Part shown: one piece after another, positions 1 through 7,930 of the stretch
Numbering within the stretch: position 1 is the first letter of the stretch
Layout of the letters: every line of letters starts with the position of its first letter
NCBI GenBank assembly: GCA_035713725.1
Contig: DASTMZ010000132.1
Span: 1-28,046 of the forward strand
Source of the DNA: DASQPR01 sp035713725
GTDB lineage: Bacteria; Actinomycetota; Actinomycetes; Mycobacteriales; Micromonosporaceae
DNA length: 28,046 bases
Reading direction: 5' to 3'
Translations under genes and position numbers: made by a program
The notes under the pieces: generated by a model
What the model saw: the letters and a program-made list of their open reading frames with translations, nothing else
The model's database searches: none
What the model was told of the DNA's origin: nothing

Positions 1-1
1 G

Positions 2-235
2 GTATTCGGTGGCACGAGCGTGGCGTCGCCGATCATCGCGTCGGTGTACGCACTGGCCGGCAACGCGGCATCCATCAACAACAACTTCCCGTACACCCAC
101 GACTCGGCGTCGACGTTCAACGACGTGACGTCCGGCTCGAACGGCACGTGCTCGCCATCTCAACTGTGCACGGCTCGGGCGGGCTGGGACGGCCCGACCG
201 GTCTCGGCACGCCCAACGGGACGGGCGGCTTCTAG
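2..235 (+). CDS. Sedolisin (S53) family peptidase, C-terminal fragment
   Basis: The last 77 residues of a larger protein that enters from outside the window. The first visible residues include G-G-T-S-V-A-S-P, which matches the Gly-Thr-Ser catalytic-serine motif of sedolisin/subtilisin-like peptidases. The tail contains F-N-D-V-T-S-G and G-W-D-G-P-T-G-L-G-T-P-N-G, the usual C-terminal calcium-site region of S53 peptidases in actinomycetes. Two cysteines (in GTCSPS and QLCTA) could form a disulfide, as expected for a secreted enzyme. The S53 family is usually exported and acid-active, but the signal peptide, pro-domain and Glu/Asp of the triad lie outside the window, so activity cannot be judged. 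A strong hairpin follows 17 bases after the stop. Confidence 0.8.
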   Translation, partial: VFGGTSVASPIIASVYALAGNAASINNNFPYTHDSASTFNDVTSGSNGTCSPSQLCTARAGWDGPTGLGTPNGTGGF

Positions 236-252
236 CCCTCGACATCCGCACC

Positions 253-286
253 GTCGCGGCCACCGGCGCACACCGGTGGCCGCGAC
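253..286 (+). terminator. Intrinsic-type terminator hairpin after the peptidase gene
   Basis: Perfect 14-bp inverted repeat: GTCGCGGCCACCGG at 253-266 and its complement at 273-286, with a 6-base loop. It starts 17 bases after the peptidase stop and ends about 125 bases before scoA. There is no T-tract, as is common for high-GC actinomycete terminators. Confidence 0.7.
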
Positions 287-411
287 GCGTTGCGTGCCAG
301 TGCGTCGGCGAATGTCGCCGCCGTGGGTGCCGACGGCCCCCCGCGACGCCCTGTAACGTGTCGAGTCAGGTCAAACGCGGCCCTGAGTAGGACTCGAGGA
401 GATCTCGCGCC

Positions 412-1164
412 ATGGACAAGACCGTCGCCAGCGCGGCGCAGGCAGTCGCCGACATCCCGGACGGAGCCACGCTCGCGGTCGGCGGGTTCGGGTTGTGTGG
501 CATCCCGAGCGAGTTGATTGGCGCGCTGCATGATCGAGGCGTCAGCGACCTGCGTACCGTGTCGAACAACTGCGGCGTGGACGACTGGGGGCTCGGCATC
601 CTGCTCTCCGCGCACCGCATCTCGCGCACCACGGGCTCGTACGTTGGCGAGAACAAGGAATTCGCGCGGCAATATCTGGCCGGCGAGCTCGAGGTGGAAC
701 TGGTGCCGCAGGGCACGCTTGCCGAGCGGCTTCGGGCCGGCGGCTGCGGTATCCCGGCGTTCTACACACCGGCCGGAGTCGGCACTCAGATCGCCGAGGG
801 CGGCCTGCCGTGGCGCTACACGTCAGACGGGTCCGTCGCCGTCGCCTCGCCGGCCAAGGAAACGCGCGAATTCGCCGGCCGGACGTACGTGCTGGAGGAG
901 GGCATCGTCTGCGACTTCGCGCTGGTCCGCGCGGCAAAGGGCGACACCCACGGCAACCTCGTGTTCCACGAGAGCGCGCGCAACTTCAATCCGCTCTGCG
1001 CGATGGCCGGCAAGGTCACCGTCGCCGAGGTGGAGGAGTTGGTCCAGCCCGGCGAACTCGACGCGGACACCATCCATCTGCCCGGCATCTTCGTCCAGCG
1101 TGTCGTCGCGGTCGACGTCGGCGAGAAGCGCATCGAGCGCCGTACCGTGCGGCAGAGGGGCTGA
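412..1164 (+). CDS. scoA: 3-oxoacid CoA-transferase subunit A
   Basis: A 250-residue family I CoA-transferase alpha subunit. Residues 17-32 (D-G-A-T-L-A-V-G-G-F-G-L-C-G-I-P) fit the known CoA-transferase family signature with its G-G-F-x3-G-x-P core. With subunit B it would move CoA between succinyl-CoA and a 3-oxoacid such as acetoacetate in the cytoplasm. The length fits the family (about 230-250). The ATG has a GAGGAG-type ribosome site at 396-401. The gene is followed after 5 bases by subunit B, so the two form one operon. Succinyl-CoA:acetoacetate transferase is the likeliest specificity, but 3-oxoadipate and related acceptors cannot be excluded from sequence alone. Confidence 0.9.
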   Translation: MDKTVASAAQAVADIPDGATLAVGGFGLCGIPSELIGALHDRGVSDLRTVSNNCGVDDWGLGILLSAHRISRTTGSYVGENKEFARQYLAGELEVELVPQGTLAERLRAGGCGIPAFYTPAGVGTQIAEGGLPWRYTSDGSVAVASPAKETREFAGRTYVLEEGIVCDFALVRAAKGDTHGNLVFHESARNFNPLCAMAGKVTVAEVEELVQPGELDADTIHLPGIFVQRVVAVDVGEKRIERRTVRQRG

Positions 1165-1169
1165 TCGTC

Positions 1170-1802
1170 ATGGGACTCACTCGCGACCAGATGGCAGCGC
1201 GCGCGGCCGCCGAACTCGAAGACGGTCAGTACGTCAACCTCGGCATCGGCCTGCCGACCCTGATCCCGAACTATCTGCCGCCCGGCATCCACGTCATTCT
1301 CCACTCGGAGAACGGCATCCTCGGCACCGGCGCGTACCCATCCGACGAGGACGTCGATCCGGACCTCATCAACGCCGGCAAGGAAACCGTGACGGTCAAT
1401 CCGGGTGCGGCGTTCTTCGACTCGGCGCTGTCGTTCGGGATGATCCGCGGCGGTCACATCGACGTGGCAGTGCTCGGTGCGATGCAGGTTTCTGCGACCG
1501 GTGATCTCGCGAACTGGACAGTGCCCGGCAAGATGATCAAGGGCATGGGCGGAGCGATGGATCTCGTGCACGGTGCGCGCCGGGTCATCGTGCTCATGGA
1601 ACACGTCGCGAAGGACGGTGGACCGAAGATCGTGAACGAGTGCTCACTTCCGTACACCGGCCGCGGCGTGGTACAACGCATCATCACCGATCTCGCGGTG
1701 CTTGACGTGACGCCAGACGGCCTGCGATTGGTCGAGACGGCACCGGGCGTCAGCGCCGACGACGTGCGCGCGGCAACCGAACCGGCGGTGCTCGGCGTCT
1801 AA
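1170..1802 (+). CDS. scoB: 3-oxoacid CoA-transferase subunit B
   Basis: A 210-residue beta subunit of a family I CoA-transferase. L-H-S-E-N-G-I-L-G at residues 44-52 is the family active-site signature, and Glu47 is the expected nucleophile that carries the covalent CoA thioester. Earlier glycine motifs (V-N-L-G-I-G-L-P-T) are also intact. The ATG at 1170 starts right after the scoA stop, so the two subunits are translationally close and form the heteromeric enzyme. A longer open frame reaches back into scoA but is a shadow. The product would feed acetoacetate or similar ketoacids into central metabolism. Confidence 0.9.
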   Translation: MGLTRDQMAARAAAELEDGQYVNLGIGLPTLIPNYLPPGIHVILHSENGILGTGAYPSDEDVDPDLINAGKETVTVNPGAAFFDSALSFGMIRGGHIDVAVLGAMQVSATGDLANWTVPGKMIKGMGGAMDLVHGARRVIVLMEHVAKDGGPKIVNECSLPYTGRGVVQRIITDLAVLDVTPDGLRLVETAPGVSADDVRAATEPAVLGV

Positions 1803-1883
1803 GCGGTCAGCGATGCCGGCCGTGGCGCGAGACTGTCGTTGCCGGTGCGGCTGGTTACCGCCTTGGATGCGAAGGAGCGGCTG

Positions 1884-2195
1884 ATGAGTGTGTTCTCCCA
1901 ACGGCCCGGAACGGATGTGCCGCGCGCGTCGGCACCCGGCAAGAGCCTCGTGCTGCCGGGGCTGATGGTCCTCACCATTGTGCTGGGCTTGGTGCTGATC
2001 CAAGATGTGTCCACCAAGCCGGGTCCGTCGGCGGTCGAGATCGCGCTGGCCATCGTGTCACTGGCGTGCTTCGTGGTGGTATTTGCGCTGCACCTCGTGG
2101 GCTGGCTGCTCCGTGAGCATGACCAGTGGCGGCGCGCCCATGGGTTCTCCGTCAGCTCCTCGCCCGCGCCACCGGTGGATGCCGCCGGCAACTAG
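1884..2195 (+). CDS. Small two-helix membrane protein, function unknown
   Basis: A 103-residue protein that I do not recognise by name. It has a short polar N-terminus (about residues 1-20), two hydrophobic stretches that should span the membrane (about 22-40 and 47-70), and a charged C-terminal tail (R-E-H-D-Q-W-R-R) followed by a Ser/Pro/Ala-rich end. The start at 1884 is chosen because AAGGAG at 1872-1877 stands 6 bases before it; an in-frame ATG at 1839 has no such site. The gene follows scoB by 81 bases on the same strand, so cotranscription is possible. Its stop overlaps the stop of the convergent TIGR03089 gene. Confidence 0.7.
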   Translation: MSVFSQRPGTDVPRASAPGKSLVLPGLMVLTIVLGLVLIQDVSTKPGPSAVEIALAIVSLACFVVVFALHLVGWLLREHDQWRRAHGFSVSSSPAPPVDAAGN

Positions 2196-2977
2196 GCGCG
2201 GCGTTCGCGGATCACCGCGTCAACGCGTTCGGCGGCGACGCGCGCGTCGAGACGTGCAACATCCGTGTTGACGCACAGCACGACGGTCGCCGCCGCACTG
2301 AGCGGCGCCAGTAGCCAGTCGACCGGATCCGGAAGGGCGTCCGCGTCGACCAGGACCCGGGCGGCGTACGGGATGCCCATCGTCGTCGCACGCTCGGCCG
2401 CGCGTCCGCAGAGCATCGCCTGCGTACCCTCATGCGTCACGGCATCCTCGGTCCATCTCAGCGCCGGCGTGTCCGGTCCCACCGGATCACGAGTCGAGAA
2501 CGCGTCGCCATGCACGCGTATCTCGGTCGGGTAGTCGAGATATCCCGGCGGCACGGTGGCGAGCGGCAAGCCCATCGGATGCAGGCCGAGCACGTAGCGC
2601 TCGACCGCCGGCCACTCGTCGGCGGCCGGCCATTCGACGGGCGCGCCCGGCTGGTCGCTGGGTGCCCGAGCGGCGACGAAAGCCACCTCGGCGGGATCCG
2701 GGGACATTGTCACCGCGAGTCCAACCGTCCAGCAGGCGAGCAACACCGCCGCGGTCTGCCAATGCGGCGGCAATCCGACCGCGGCCCACTGGCCGGGACG
2801 CAGATCAAGGTCGTCGACCAGCATGTTCGCCGTCTTCGCGACCCAGTTACGCAGGGTGGCGCCGGAAAGCTCGGTGCGTTCCGCGGTCGCGTCGTCATAG
2901 AACGTCAGCACCGGGCGCTCGGCGCCGCGATCGACGAGCGACTCGAAGAGGCCGCCGATGGTTCGCGGTCCGTTCAC
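2192..2977 (-). CDS. TIGR03089 family protein (AMP-binding-like fragment)
   Basis: A 261-residue protein matching the actinobacterial TIGR03089 family as I know it. The N-terminal part (F-x-S-L-V-D-R-G-A-E-R-P, T-E-L-S-G-A-T-L-R-N-W-V-A-K-T-A-N-M, L-P-P-H-W-Q-T-A-A-V-L-L-A-C-W) resembles the opening of acyl-CoA synthetase-like adenylating enzymes. The Ser/Thr/Gly-rich ATP loop and the later adenylation motifs are absent, so adenylating activity is unlikely. The GTG at 2977 is preferred because GGGAGAG lies just upstream and the family starts at this point; a longer open frame to 3598 runs under the glycosyltransferase. Its TAG stop shares a CTAG palindrome with the opposite gene. Function is not known. 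Confidence 0.75.
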   Translation of the reverse strand: MNGPRTIGGLFESLVDRGAERPVLTFYDDATAERTELSGATLRNWVAKTANMLVDDLDLRPGQWAAVGLPPHWQTAAVLLACWTVGLAVTMSPDPAEVAFVAARAPSDQPGAPVEWPAADEWPAVERYVLGLHPMGLPLATVPPGYLDYPTEIRVHGDAFSTRDPVGPDTPALRWTEDAVTHEGTQAMLCGRAAERATTMGIPYAARVLVDADALPDPVDWLLAPLSAAATVVLCVNTDVARLDARVAAERVDAVIRERRA

Positions 2978-3161
2978 ATATCTCTCCCGGCATGTCCGTC
3001 GCACGGTTCCACCGGGGACGTTAGCGTGTCCGGCGACGGTTGCCCGCGAGACGTACCAGGCGGACATCCGCCGACCGGGCCCGGTGTCGCGGGGTATCGG
3101 GCCATCTCTTCGGGCGTAGGCTTGCCGGTAGCACCGCACCGGCCCAAACGGCTGGCGTACG

Positions 3162-3200
3162 GGTCCCGCGTGGACGGTATAAGGTCCCGCGAGGATGGTA
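3162..3200 (+). promoter_or_regulatory. Two 18-bp direct repeats with 21-bp period, probable operator
   Basis: GGTCCCGCGNGGANGGTA occurs at 3162-3179 and again at 3183-3200, 16 of 18 bases identical, so the centres lie 21 bp (two helical turns) apart on one face of the DNA. TATAAG at 3178-3183 between the copies could be a -10 element. The pair ends 23 bases before the glycosyltransferase start, in the region shared with the divergent TIGR03089 gene. A dimeric regulator binding in tandem is the simplest reading. Confidence 0.45.
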
Positions 3201-3223
3201 AGACTGGGAAAGGATCCGTAGTC

Positions 3224-4360
3224 GTGAGCGACGGTCGTCCGGCTCTCGTACTGTTCGACGCCACCAGCGTACCAGCGGACCGCGGCGGCGTGGGTCGGTA
3301 TGTGGATGGCCTGCTCGGTGCGCTCGACACCATGGATTCGAATCTGGTTGTCGTGGCGCAGCGTTCCGACCTTGAGCGATACACCCGCATGCTGCCCTCG
3401 GCGGTGGTGATCGCGGCCCCGGCCGCGATCGCCCATCGGCCCGCCCGGCTCGCCTGGGAACAGACCGGGCTGCCGCTGCTGGCCACCCAGGTCGGTGCAC
3501 GGGTGATTCACTCGCCGTTCTACACCTGCCCGATGCGCGCACCCTGCCCCGTGACGGTGACCGTGCATGACGCGACGTTCTTCACCGAGCCGGAGCACTA
3601 CGAGAAGTCGCGACGCACGTTCTTCCGGTCGGCGATCAAGACCTCGCTGCGCCGCGCCGCTCGTGTCATCGTGCCCAGCAAAGCGACGCGGGACGAGCTA
3701 ATCCGCCTTCTTGACGCGGATCCCACCCGGATCGACGTGGCCTACCACGGCGTCGACCCAGAGTCGTTCCACGCACCGAGCGAGGCGGACAAGGCCCGAG
3801 TGCGTGCCCGCCTCGGTCTGGGTACGACGCCGTATATCGCGTTCCTCGGTGTGAAGGAGCCGCGCAAGAACGTGCCGAATCTGATCCGCGGCTGGGTGCT
3901 CGCGGCGCAGGACCTGCCGTCACCGCCGGCGCTCGTAATCGCGGGCGGTTCCGGCCACGACGAGGACATTGACGAGTCGGTCGCCGAGGTGCCGGCAAAT
4001 CTGCGCCTGCTGCGTCCGGGCTACCTGCGCTTCGCGGATCTGCCCGGCTATCTCGGCGGTGCGCTCATCGCGGCCTACCCGTCGCACGGTGAGGGCTTCG
4101 GGCTGCCGGTGCTCGAGGCCATGGCGTGCGGGGCACCGGTGCTAACCACGCCGCGGCTGTCGCTGCCGGAGGTCGGCGGCGACGCGGTGGCATATACCGG
4201 GGAGAGCCCGGAGGAGATCGGCCGTGACCTCGCGGCGCTTCTCGCCGACGCGCCGCGGCGGGCGCACCTGTCCGCGGCCGGCGCCAACCGGGCTCGCGAG
4301 TTCACCTGGGAGTCGAGCGCCGAGGTGCATCTGGCGGCATGGGCGCGAGCGGCCGGCTGA
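3224..4360 (+). CDS. Family 4 glycosyltransferase (group 1)
   Basis: A 378-residue GT-B fold glycosyltransferase. The N-terminal domain has the R-G-G-V-G-R-Y-V-D-G-L acceptor-side glycine loop (about 20-30). The C-terminal domain has E-P-R-K-N (about 212-216) and the E-x7-E donor motif E-G-F-G-L-P-V-L-E at 290-298, followed by A-M-A-C-G-A-P-V. These are typical of GT4 mannosyl- or related transferases using nucleotide sugars. The start is GTG at 3224, with GGGAAAGGA about 10 bases before it. manC begins 106 bases downstream, so GDP-mannose may be its donor, although that is inferred from context only. The acceptor cannot be predicted; cell-envelope glycan assembly is likely. In mycobacteria a rhamnosyltransferase (wbbL) sits near manC, but that is a different GT family. 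Confidence 0.85.
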   Translation: MSDGRPALVLFDATSVPADRGGVGRYVDGLLGALDTMDSNLVVVAQRSDLERYTRMLPSAVVIAAPAAIAHRPARLAWEQTGLPLLATQVGARVIHSPFYTCPMRAPCPVTVTVHDATFFTEPEHYEKSRRTFFRSAIKTSLRRAARVIVPSKATRDELIRLLDADPTRIDVAYHGVDPESFHAPSEADKARVRARLGLGTTPYIAFLGVKEPRKNVPNLIRGWVLAAQDLPSPPALVIAGGSGHDEDIDESVAEVPANLRLLRPGYLRFADLPGYLGGALIAAYPSHGEGFGLPVLEAMACGAPVLTTPRLSLPEVGGDAVAYTGESPEEIGRDLAALLADAPRRAHLSAAGANRAREFTWESSAEVHLAAWARAAG

Positions 4361-4466
4361 CGAGTCGTGCGGTGATCGCCGACTTTCCGGCGATATTGGT
4401 GGAAAACAGATGACGAGAATCGGGGTCGATCGAACACGCCTCGCGCCGACTCGGCATGATGAGCGG

Positions 4467-5561
4467 ATGCTCTACGTGGTCATCCTGGCGGGCGGCGGCG
4501 GCACGCGACTCTGGCCGATATCGCGCGCCGGACACCCGAAGTTTCTGCATGCATTGACCGGCACGGCCGCGACGCTGTTGCAGGCGACGGTGGGCCGACT
4601 CGGCCGCCTTGCGCCACCCGAGGCGACATACGTCGTGACCGGCGCCGCCCACGCGGCCGCCGTCGCGCGCCAGCTGGCCGACGTGCCGGAGAAGAATGTC
4701 CTGGTCGAGCCGGCACCACGAGACTCGTGCGCGGCGATCGCGCTGGCCGCCGCGATCATCGCCCGGCGCGATCCGGACGCGGTGATGGGTACGTTTCCGG
4801 CCGACCACCTGGTGGCCGACGCGGCGAAGTTCACCACCGTGGTACGCGACGCCGTCGCCGGCGCGGAGCAGGGCTTCCTGATGACCGTCGGGATCTCGCC
4901 GACCCGTGCCGAGACCGGATTCGGCTACCTGCAGTGCGGTGGGCTCATCGACATCGGACCGGTACGCCGCGTCGAGCGGTTCAAGGAGAAGCCGACCCGC
5001 GACGTGGCGACCGCGTACGTGGCCTCCGGCGACTACTACTGGAACGCTGGAATGTTCGTGTGGCGGGTTGGTGTGTTCCTCGGCGAGTTGGCGCGCCAGC
5101 GGCCGGATCTCTATGCCGGCGTGGTACGCGTCGCGGAAGCGTGGGACACCCGCCAACGCGACGAAGTGCTGGGCGAGATCTGGCCCACGCTGGAGAAGAT
5201 CTCGGTCGACTACGCGGTGATGGAGGGCGCGTCCGAGCGGGGACTGGTCGCCACCGTACCCGGCGACTTCGGCTGGAACGACATCGGCGACTATGACTCG
5301 CTCGGCCAGGTGCTCGCCGGCGACGAGTCCGGCAACATCGTGGTCGCGGCGAGCGGCAATAAGCCCGACGTGCTGATCCGGGACAGCACGGGCGTCATGG
5401 TCGTGGCACATGCCGACCGGCTCATCGCACTGCTCGGCTTGCGTGATGTCGTCGTGGTGGACACACAGGACGTGGTAATGGTGTGCCCGCGCGATCGCGC
5501 GCAAGAGGTGAAGGCGCTTGTCGACGAGCTCAAGGAGCGCGGGGACGCTCGTTACCTCTAG
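4467..5561 (+). CDS. manC: Mannose-1-phosphate guanylyltransferase
   Basis: A 364-residue enzyme that makes GDP-mannose from mannose-1-phosphate and GTP. The N-terminal nucleotide loop L-A-G-G-G-G-T-R-L-W-P-I-S-R-x3-P-K is complete (7-25). F-P-A-D-H (about 109-113), Y-Y-W-N-A-G-M-F-V-W (about 190-199) and G-D-F-G-W-N-D-I-G-D-Y (about 266-276) follow in the right order. The length matches the single-domain actinobacterial form, with no fused isomerase domain. The ATG at 4467 puts the nucleotide loop at the usual position; another ATG at 4410 would add 19 residues. It lies downstream of the glycosyltransferase, and manB (26300) supplies its substrate. Transcription meets fbiB head-on across a large hairpin. 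Confidence 0.92.
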   Translation: MLYVVILAGGGGTRLWPISRAGHPKFLHALTGTAATLLQATVGRLGRLAPPEATYVVTGAAHAAAVARQLADVPEKNVLVEPAPRDSCAAIALAAAIIARRDPDAVMGTFPADHLVADAAKFTTVVRDAVAGAEQGFLMTVGISPTRAETGFGYLQCGGLIDIGPVRRVERFKEKPTRDVATAYVASGDYYWNAGMFVWRVGVFLGELARQRPDLYAGVVRVAEAWDTRQRDEVLGEIWPTLEKISVDYAVMEGASERGLVATVPGDFGWNDIGDYDSLGQVLAGDESGNIVVAASGNKPDVLIRDSTGVMVVAHADRLIALLGLRDVVVVDTQDVVMVCPRDRAQEVKALVDELKERGDARYL

Positions 5562-5584
5562 TGCTTCCCCGTGTGCCGACTATG

Positions 5585-5658
5585 GGGCCGACGGCCAACC
5601 GTGCCCACTCTGGGCGGTCAGGCTTGATCCCGACGCGGGCACGGTCGGCCGCCGGCCC
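5585..5658. terminator. Bidirectional terminator between manC and fbiB
   Basis: A 22-base inverted repeat with arms at 5585-5606 and 5637-5658 and a 30-base loop. It begins 23 bases after the manC stop and ends 21 bases before the fbiB stop. Two positions mismatch as A-C in the plus-strand RNA but become G-U pairs in the minus-strand RNA, so the hairpin should be stronger for transcripts coming from fbiA-fbiB. Confidence 0.65.
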
Positions 5659-5679
5659 TGACCGGGTCGACCTTGTGGA

Positions 5680-6840
5680 TTACAGGTCGCGCGGGGTCAC
5701 CACGATCGTGCCCAGGTCGACCAACGAGTGTGGGCCGGCTTTCGGGGTGACCGTGGCACGGGATGGTTCCGTGGTTGGGGGGAGCCAGGTGGTGCGGTGG
5801 CCCCGGGACGCTAGGGCGGCGCGCAGGACGTGGATGGCCGCACCGGCCCGGGCGTACGCAAACGCATCGGCTGACGACGGCAGCTCGGCGCGCACAGTAC
5901 GCTCGTCGGCGCGCGACCAGACCAGGTCGGCGCAGATACGGCTCGCGTCCGCGACGGCCGCTGCGATGTCGTCGTCGAGACGGGTCGGCGCGCCGGCGAT
6001 CGACTCGATGGTCGGTGCCGGCCACGCGTCGGCGAGCACATCGACGTCGTCGAGTCGAGCCGCCAGGCCGAGGCCGGCGGCGCGGGCTTCCGCCGTACCC
6101 AGGGAAAACATGTCCATGTCGGCGGGCCGCACGAGCACCGCGGCGCCCGCGCCGTCCGGGGTCGCGACGGCCCGCAGCCCGCGCACCACCGCAACCGGCA
6201 CCTGGTCGTGTTTGCCCTTGACGAGTTCCGCCGCGCCGGCGAGTTCGTCGGCCGGAGACATCAAAGTGATCTGCAGTTCGTTGCCGTAGGCGTCGCGTTC
6301 ACCGCGATAGTCGCGGATCGCGTCGATGCCGGCCACGCCAAGCGCCACGTCGGTCAATCCGTTGCGCCACGGCCGTCCCATGGTGTCGGAGATGATGACC
6401 ACGACGTCGCGACCGAAACGCTCCCGAAGCGCCGCGCGCAGTGCCCGGGCCGAGGCGTCCGGATCCTTCGGCAGCAGCACGAGGTGATCCGGATCGACGT
6501 TGGAGGCGTCGATCCCGGCGGCCGCCATCACGTAGCCGTGGCGGGTCGCCACGATGCGTGTCGGCCCGCGCGTCGCGACGACCCGAGCGGTCTCGGCGGC
6601 CAGCACGCCGTCCCGTGCGGCATCGCGTTCCGGTCCGTCCTCCGGCGGCACCGGGACGAGGTTGCCCTCCGCCTTGGACACGATCTTGCTGGTCACCACG
6701 AGCACGTCGCCGTCGACGAGCCACGGCGCCGCGTCCGCGATCAACCGCGCGAGGTCGTCGCCCGGCCGCACGTCGCCGAGGCCGGTCACCGGGTAGATGG
6801 CGAGTCCCTCCGGCGGGCGCTGCACGTCGTTCGAGGTCAC
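5680..6840 (-). CDS. fbiB: Coenzyme F420:L-glutamate ligase, FbiB type with shortened C-terminal half
   Basis: A 386-residue protein that adds glutamate residues to F420-0 in the cytoplasm, using GTP. The CofE domain (about 12-255) is complete: V-V-T-S-K-I-V-S-K-A-E-G-N (48-60), I-S-D-T-M-G-R-P-W-R-N-G-L-T-D-V-A-L-G-V-A-G (150-171) and D-M-F-S-L-G-T-A-E (243-251). Mycobacterial FbiB is about 448 residues with a C-terminal FMN/nitroreductase-like domain. Here only about 130 residues follow, and the expected R-R-S-V-R-x-F segment is missing. A remnant (G-A-A-I-H-V-L-R-A-A-L-A-S-R-G, 333-347, then T-T-W-L) resembles the end of that domain. The GTG at 6840 is chosen because the domain begins there. 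The gap to fbiA is 49 bases, so they are an operon. Confidence 0.88.
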   Translation of the reverse strand: MTSNDVQRPPEGLAIYPVTGLGDVRPGDDLARLIADAAPWLVDGDVLVVTSKIVSKAEGNLVPVPPEDGPERDAARDGVLAAETARVVATRGPTRIVATRHGYVMAAAGIDASNVDPDHLVLLPKDPDASARALRAALRERFGRDVVVIISDTMGRPWRNGLTDVALGVAGIDAIRDYRGERDAYGNELQITLMSPADELAGAAELVKGKHDQVPVAVVRGLRAVATPDGAGAAVLVRPADMDMFSLGTAEARAAGLGLAARLDDVDVLADAWPAPTIESIAGAPTRLDDDIAAAVADASRICADLVWSRADERTVRAELPSSADAFAYARAGAAIHVLRAALASRGHRTTWLPPTTEPSRATVTPKAGPHSLVDLGTIVVTPRDL

Positions 6841-6889
6841 CGACGCATCCTGGCACACCGGTGCCTCGGGGCGCCCGGTCGCACCGTGG

Positions 6890-7867
6890 TCACCGGTCGA
6901 CCGCCGCCAGGCCGCGTCGGACCATGTCCGCGGTCGCCTCGACGTCCGACATCCACAGCGGCCCCGGGTGTACGGCGACGCCAGGCACCCGCGCCGACGC
7001 GTCCGAATCGTCGACCAGCCACGCGTCGAGGAGCGCGCCATCGGTGCGCGCGCCGTAGAGCCCGCCGACTCCGGCCGCGCTGCATTCGACGTCGATCGCG
7101 GCGAGACACCGGTCGGCCATGCCGCGCACCGGTGCGCCGCCGATGATCGGCGAGTACCCGACGATCGGTGCCGGCGCGCCGACCATTGCGTCGCGCAGTC
7201 CTCCGACCGCGAGGATCGGCGCGATGGATACCACCGGGTTGCTCGGCGCGATCAGGACCACGTCGGCGCCCGCGATCGTATCCAGCACGCCGGAGGCCGG
7301 TTTCGCCGAGTCGGCACCGACGAACACGAACCGGTGGGCCGGCAGTGCCGCCCGGTGGCGTACCCACCACTCCTGGAAGTGGATCGCGCGCTCCGGCTCG
7401 TCGGGATCCGTACCGTCCACGACGACGTGAGTCTCGAGCCGGTCGTCGGTGGCGGGCAGCAGGGTGATGCCGGTCGGCCAGCGCTCACACAGTGTCGCGG
7501 TCACCATGGACAGCGGATGGCCGGCGGCCAGCAGTCGCGTCCGGACAAGATGCGTCGCGACGTCCTTATCGCCCAGCCCGAACCAGGTCGGCTCCGCGCC
7601 GTACGCCTCGAGTTCCTGTTTGATGACCCAGGTCTCGCCGGACCGTCCCCAGCCGCGTTCGGTGTCGGCCGCGCCGGCCAGGGTGTACATCACGCTGTCC
7701 AGATCCGGGCAGATGCGCAAGCCGTGCATCGTGACGTCGTCGCCGACGTTGACGATCGCGGTCACCGTGGATGGATCGCCAGCCGCGCTACGTGCCGCGG
7801 CCACCGCACGCACGCCCAGGAGAAACCGCGCCCCGCCGATGCCGCCGGCGAGAACCACCACATCCAT
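6890..7867 (-). CDS. fbiA: 2-phospho-L-lactate/PEP transferase of F420 synthesis (CofD/FbiA)
   Basis: A 325-residue enzyme that transfers the phospholactyl or phosphoenolpyruvyl moiety from the GDP-activated donor to FO, giving F420-0 or its dehydro form. Motifs in order are V-V-L-A-G-G-I-G-G-A-R-F-L-L-G (4-18), N-V-G-D-D-V-T-M-H-G-L-R-I-C-P-D-L-D (40-57), R-G-W-G-x3-E-T (71-79), G-L-G-D-K-D (97-102) and I-A-P-S-N-P-V-V-S-I (206-215). The start at 7867 has AAGGA 7 bases upstream; an ATG seven codons earlier lacks this. It is transcribed with fbiB and away from fbiC. In mycobacteria this enzyme uses the PEP-derived donor made by FbiD; that gene is not in the window. Confidence 0.92.
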   Translation of the reverse strand: MDVVVLAGGIGGARFLLGVRAVAAARSAAGDPSTVTAIVNVGDDVTMHGLRICPDLDSVMYTLAGAADTERGWGRSGETWVIKQELEAYGAEPTWFGLGDKDVATHLVRTRLLAAGHPLSMVTATLCERWPTGITLLPATDDRLETHVVVDGTDPDEPERAIHFQEWWVRHRAALPAHRFVFVGADSAKPASGVLDTIAGADVVLIAPSNPVVSIAPILAVGGLRDAMVGAPAPIVGYSPIIGGAPVRGMADRCLAAIDVECSAAGVGGLYGARTDGALLDAWLVDDSDASARVPGVAVHPGPLWMSDVEATADMVRRGLAAVDR

Positions 7868-7895
7868 GCGTCCATCCTTGCAGTCCAACGTTGTC

Positions 7896-7930
7896 GTGCC
7901 GGTGCCGGTGCCGGTGCCGGTGCCTGGTGC
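7896..7930 (+). repeat. GTGCCG hexamer repeat between fbiA and fbiC
   Basis: Four perfect copies of GTGCCG (7896-7919) followed by the degenerate GTGCCT and further GTGCCG-like units. It lies in the 189-base divergent region, just upstream of the fbiA ribosome site. Such short repeats can change length by slippage. No protein or RNA gene is indicated here. Confidence 0.7.

Noticed and set aside
7896..7930. GTGCCG units as a CRISPR array
   Set aside because: The units are 6 bases without spacers and no cas gene is near; this is a simple-sequence repeat.
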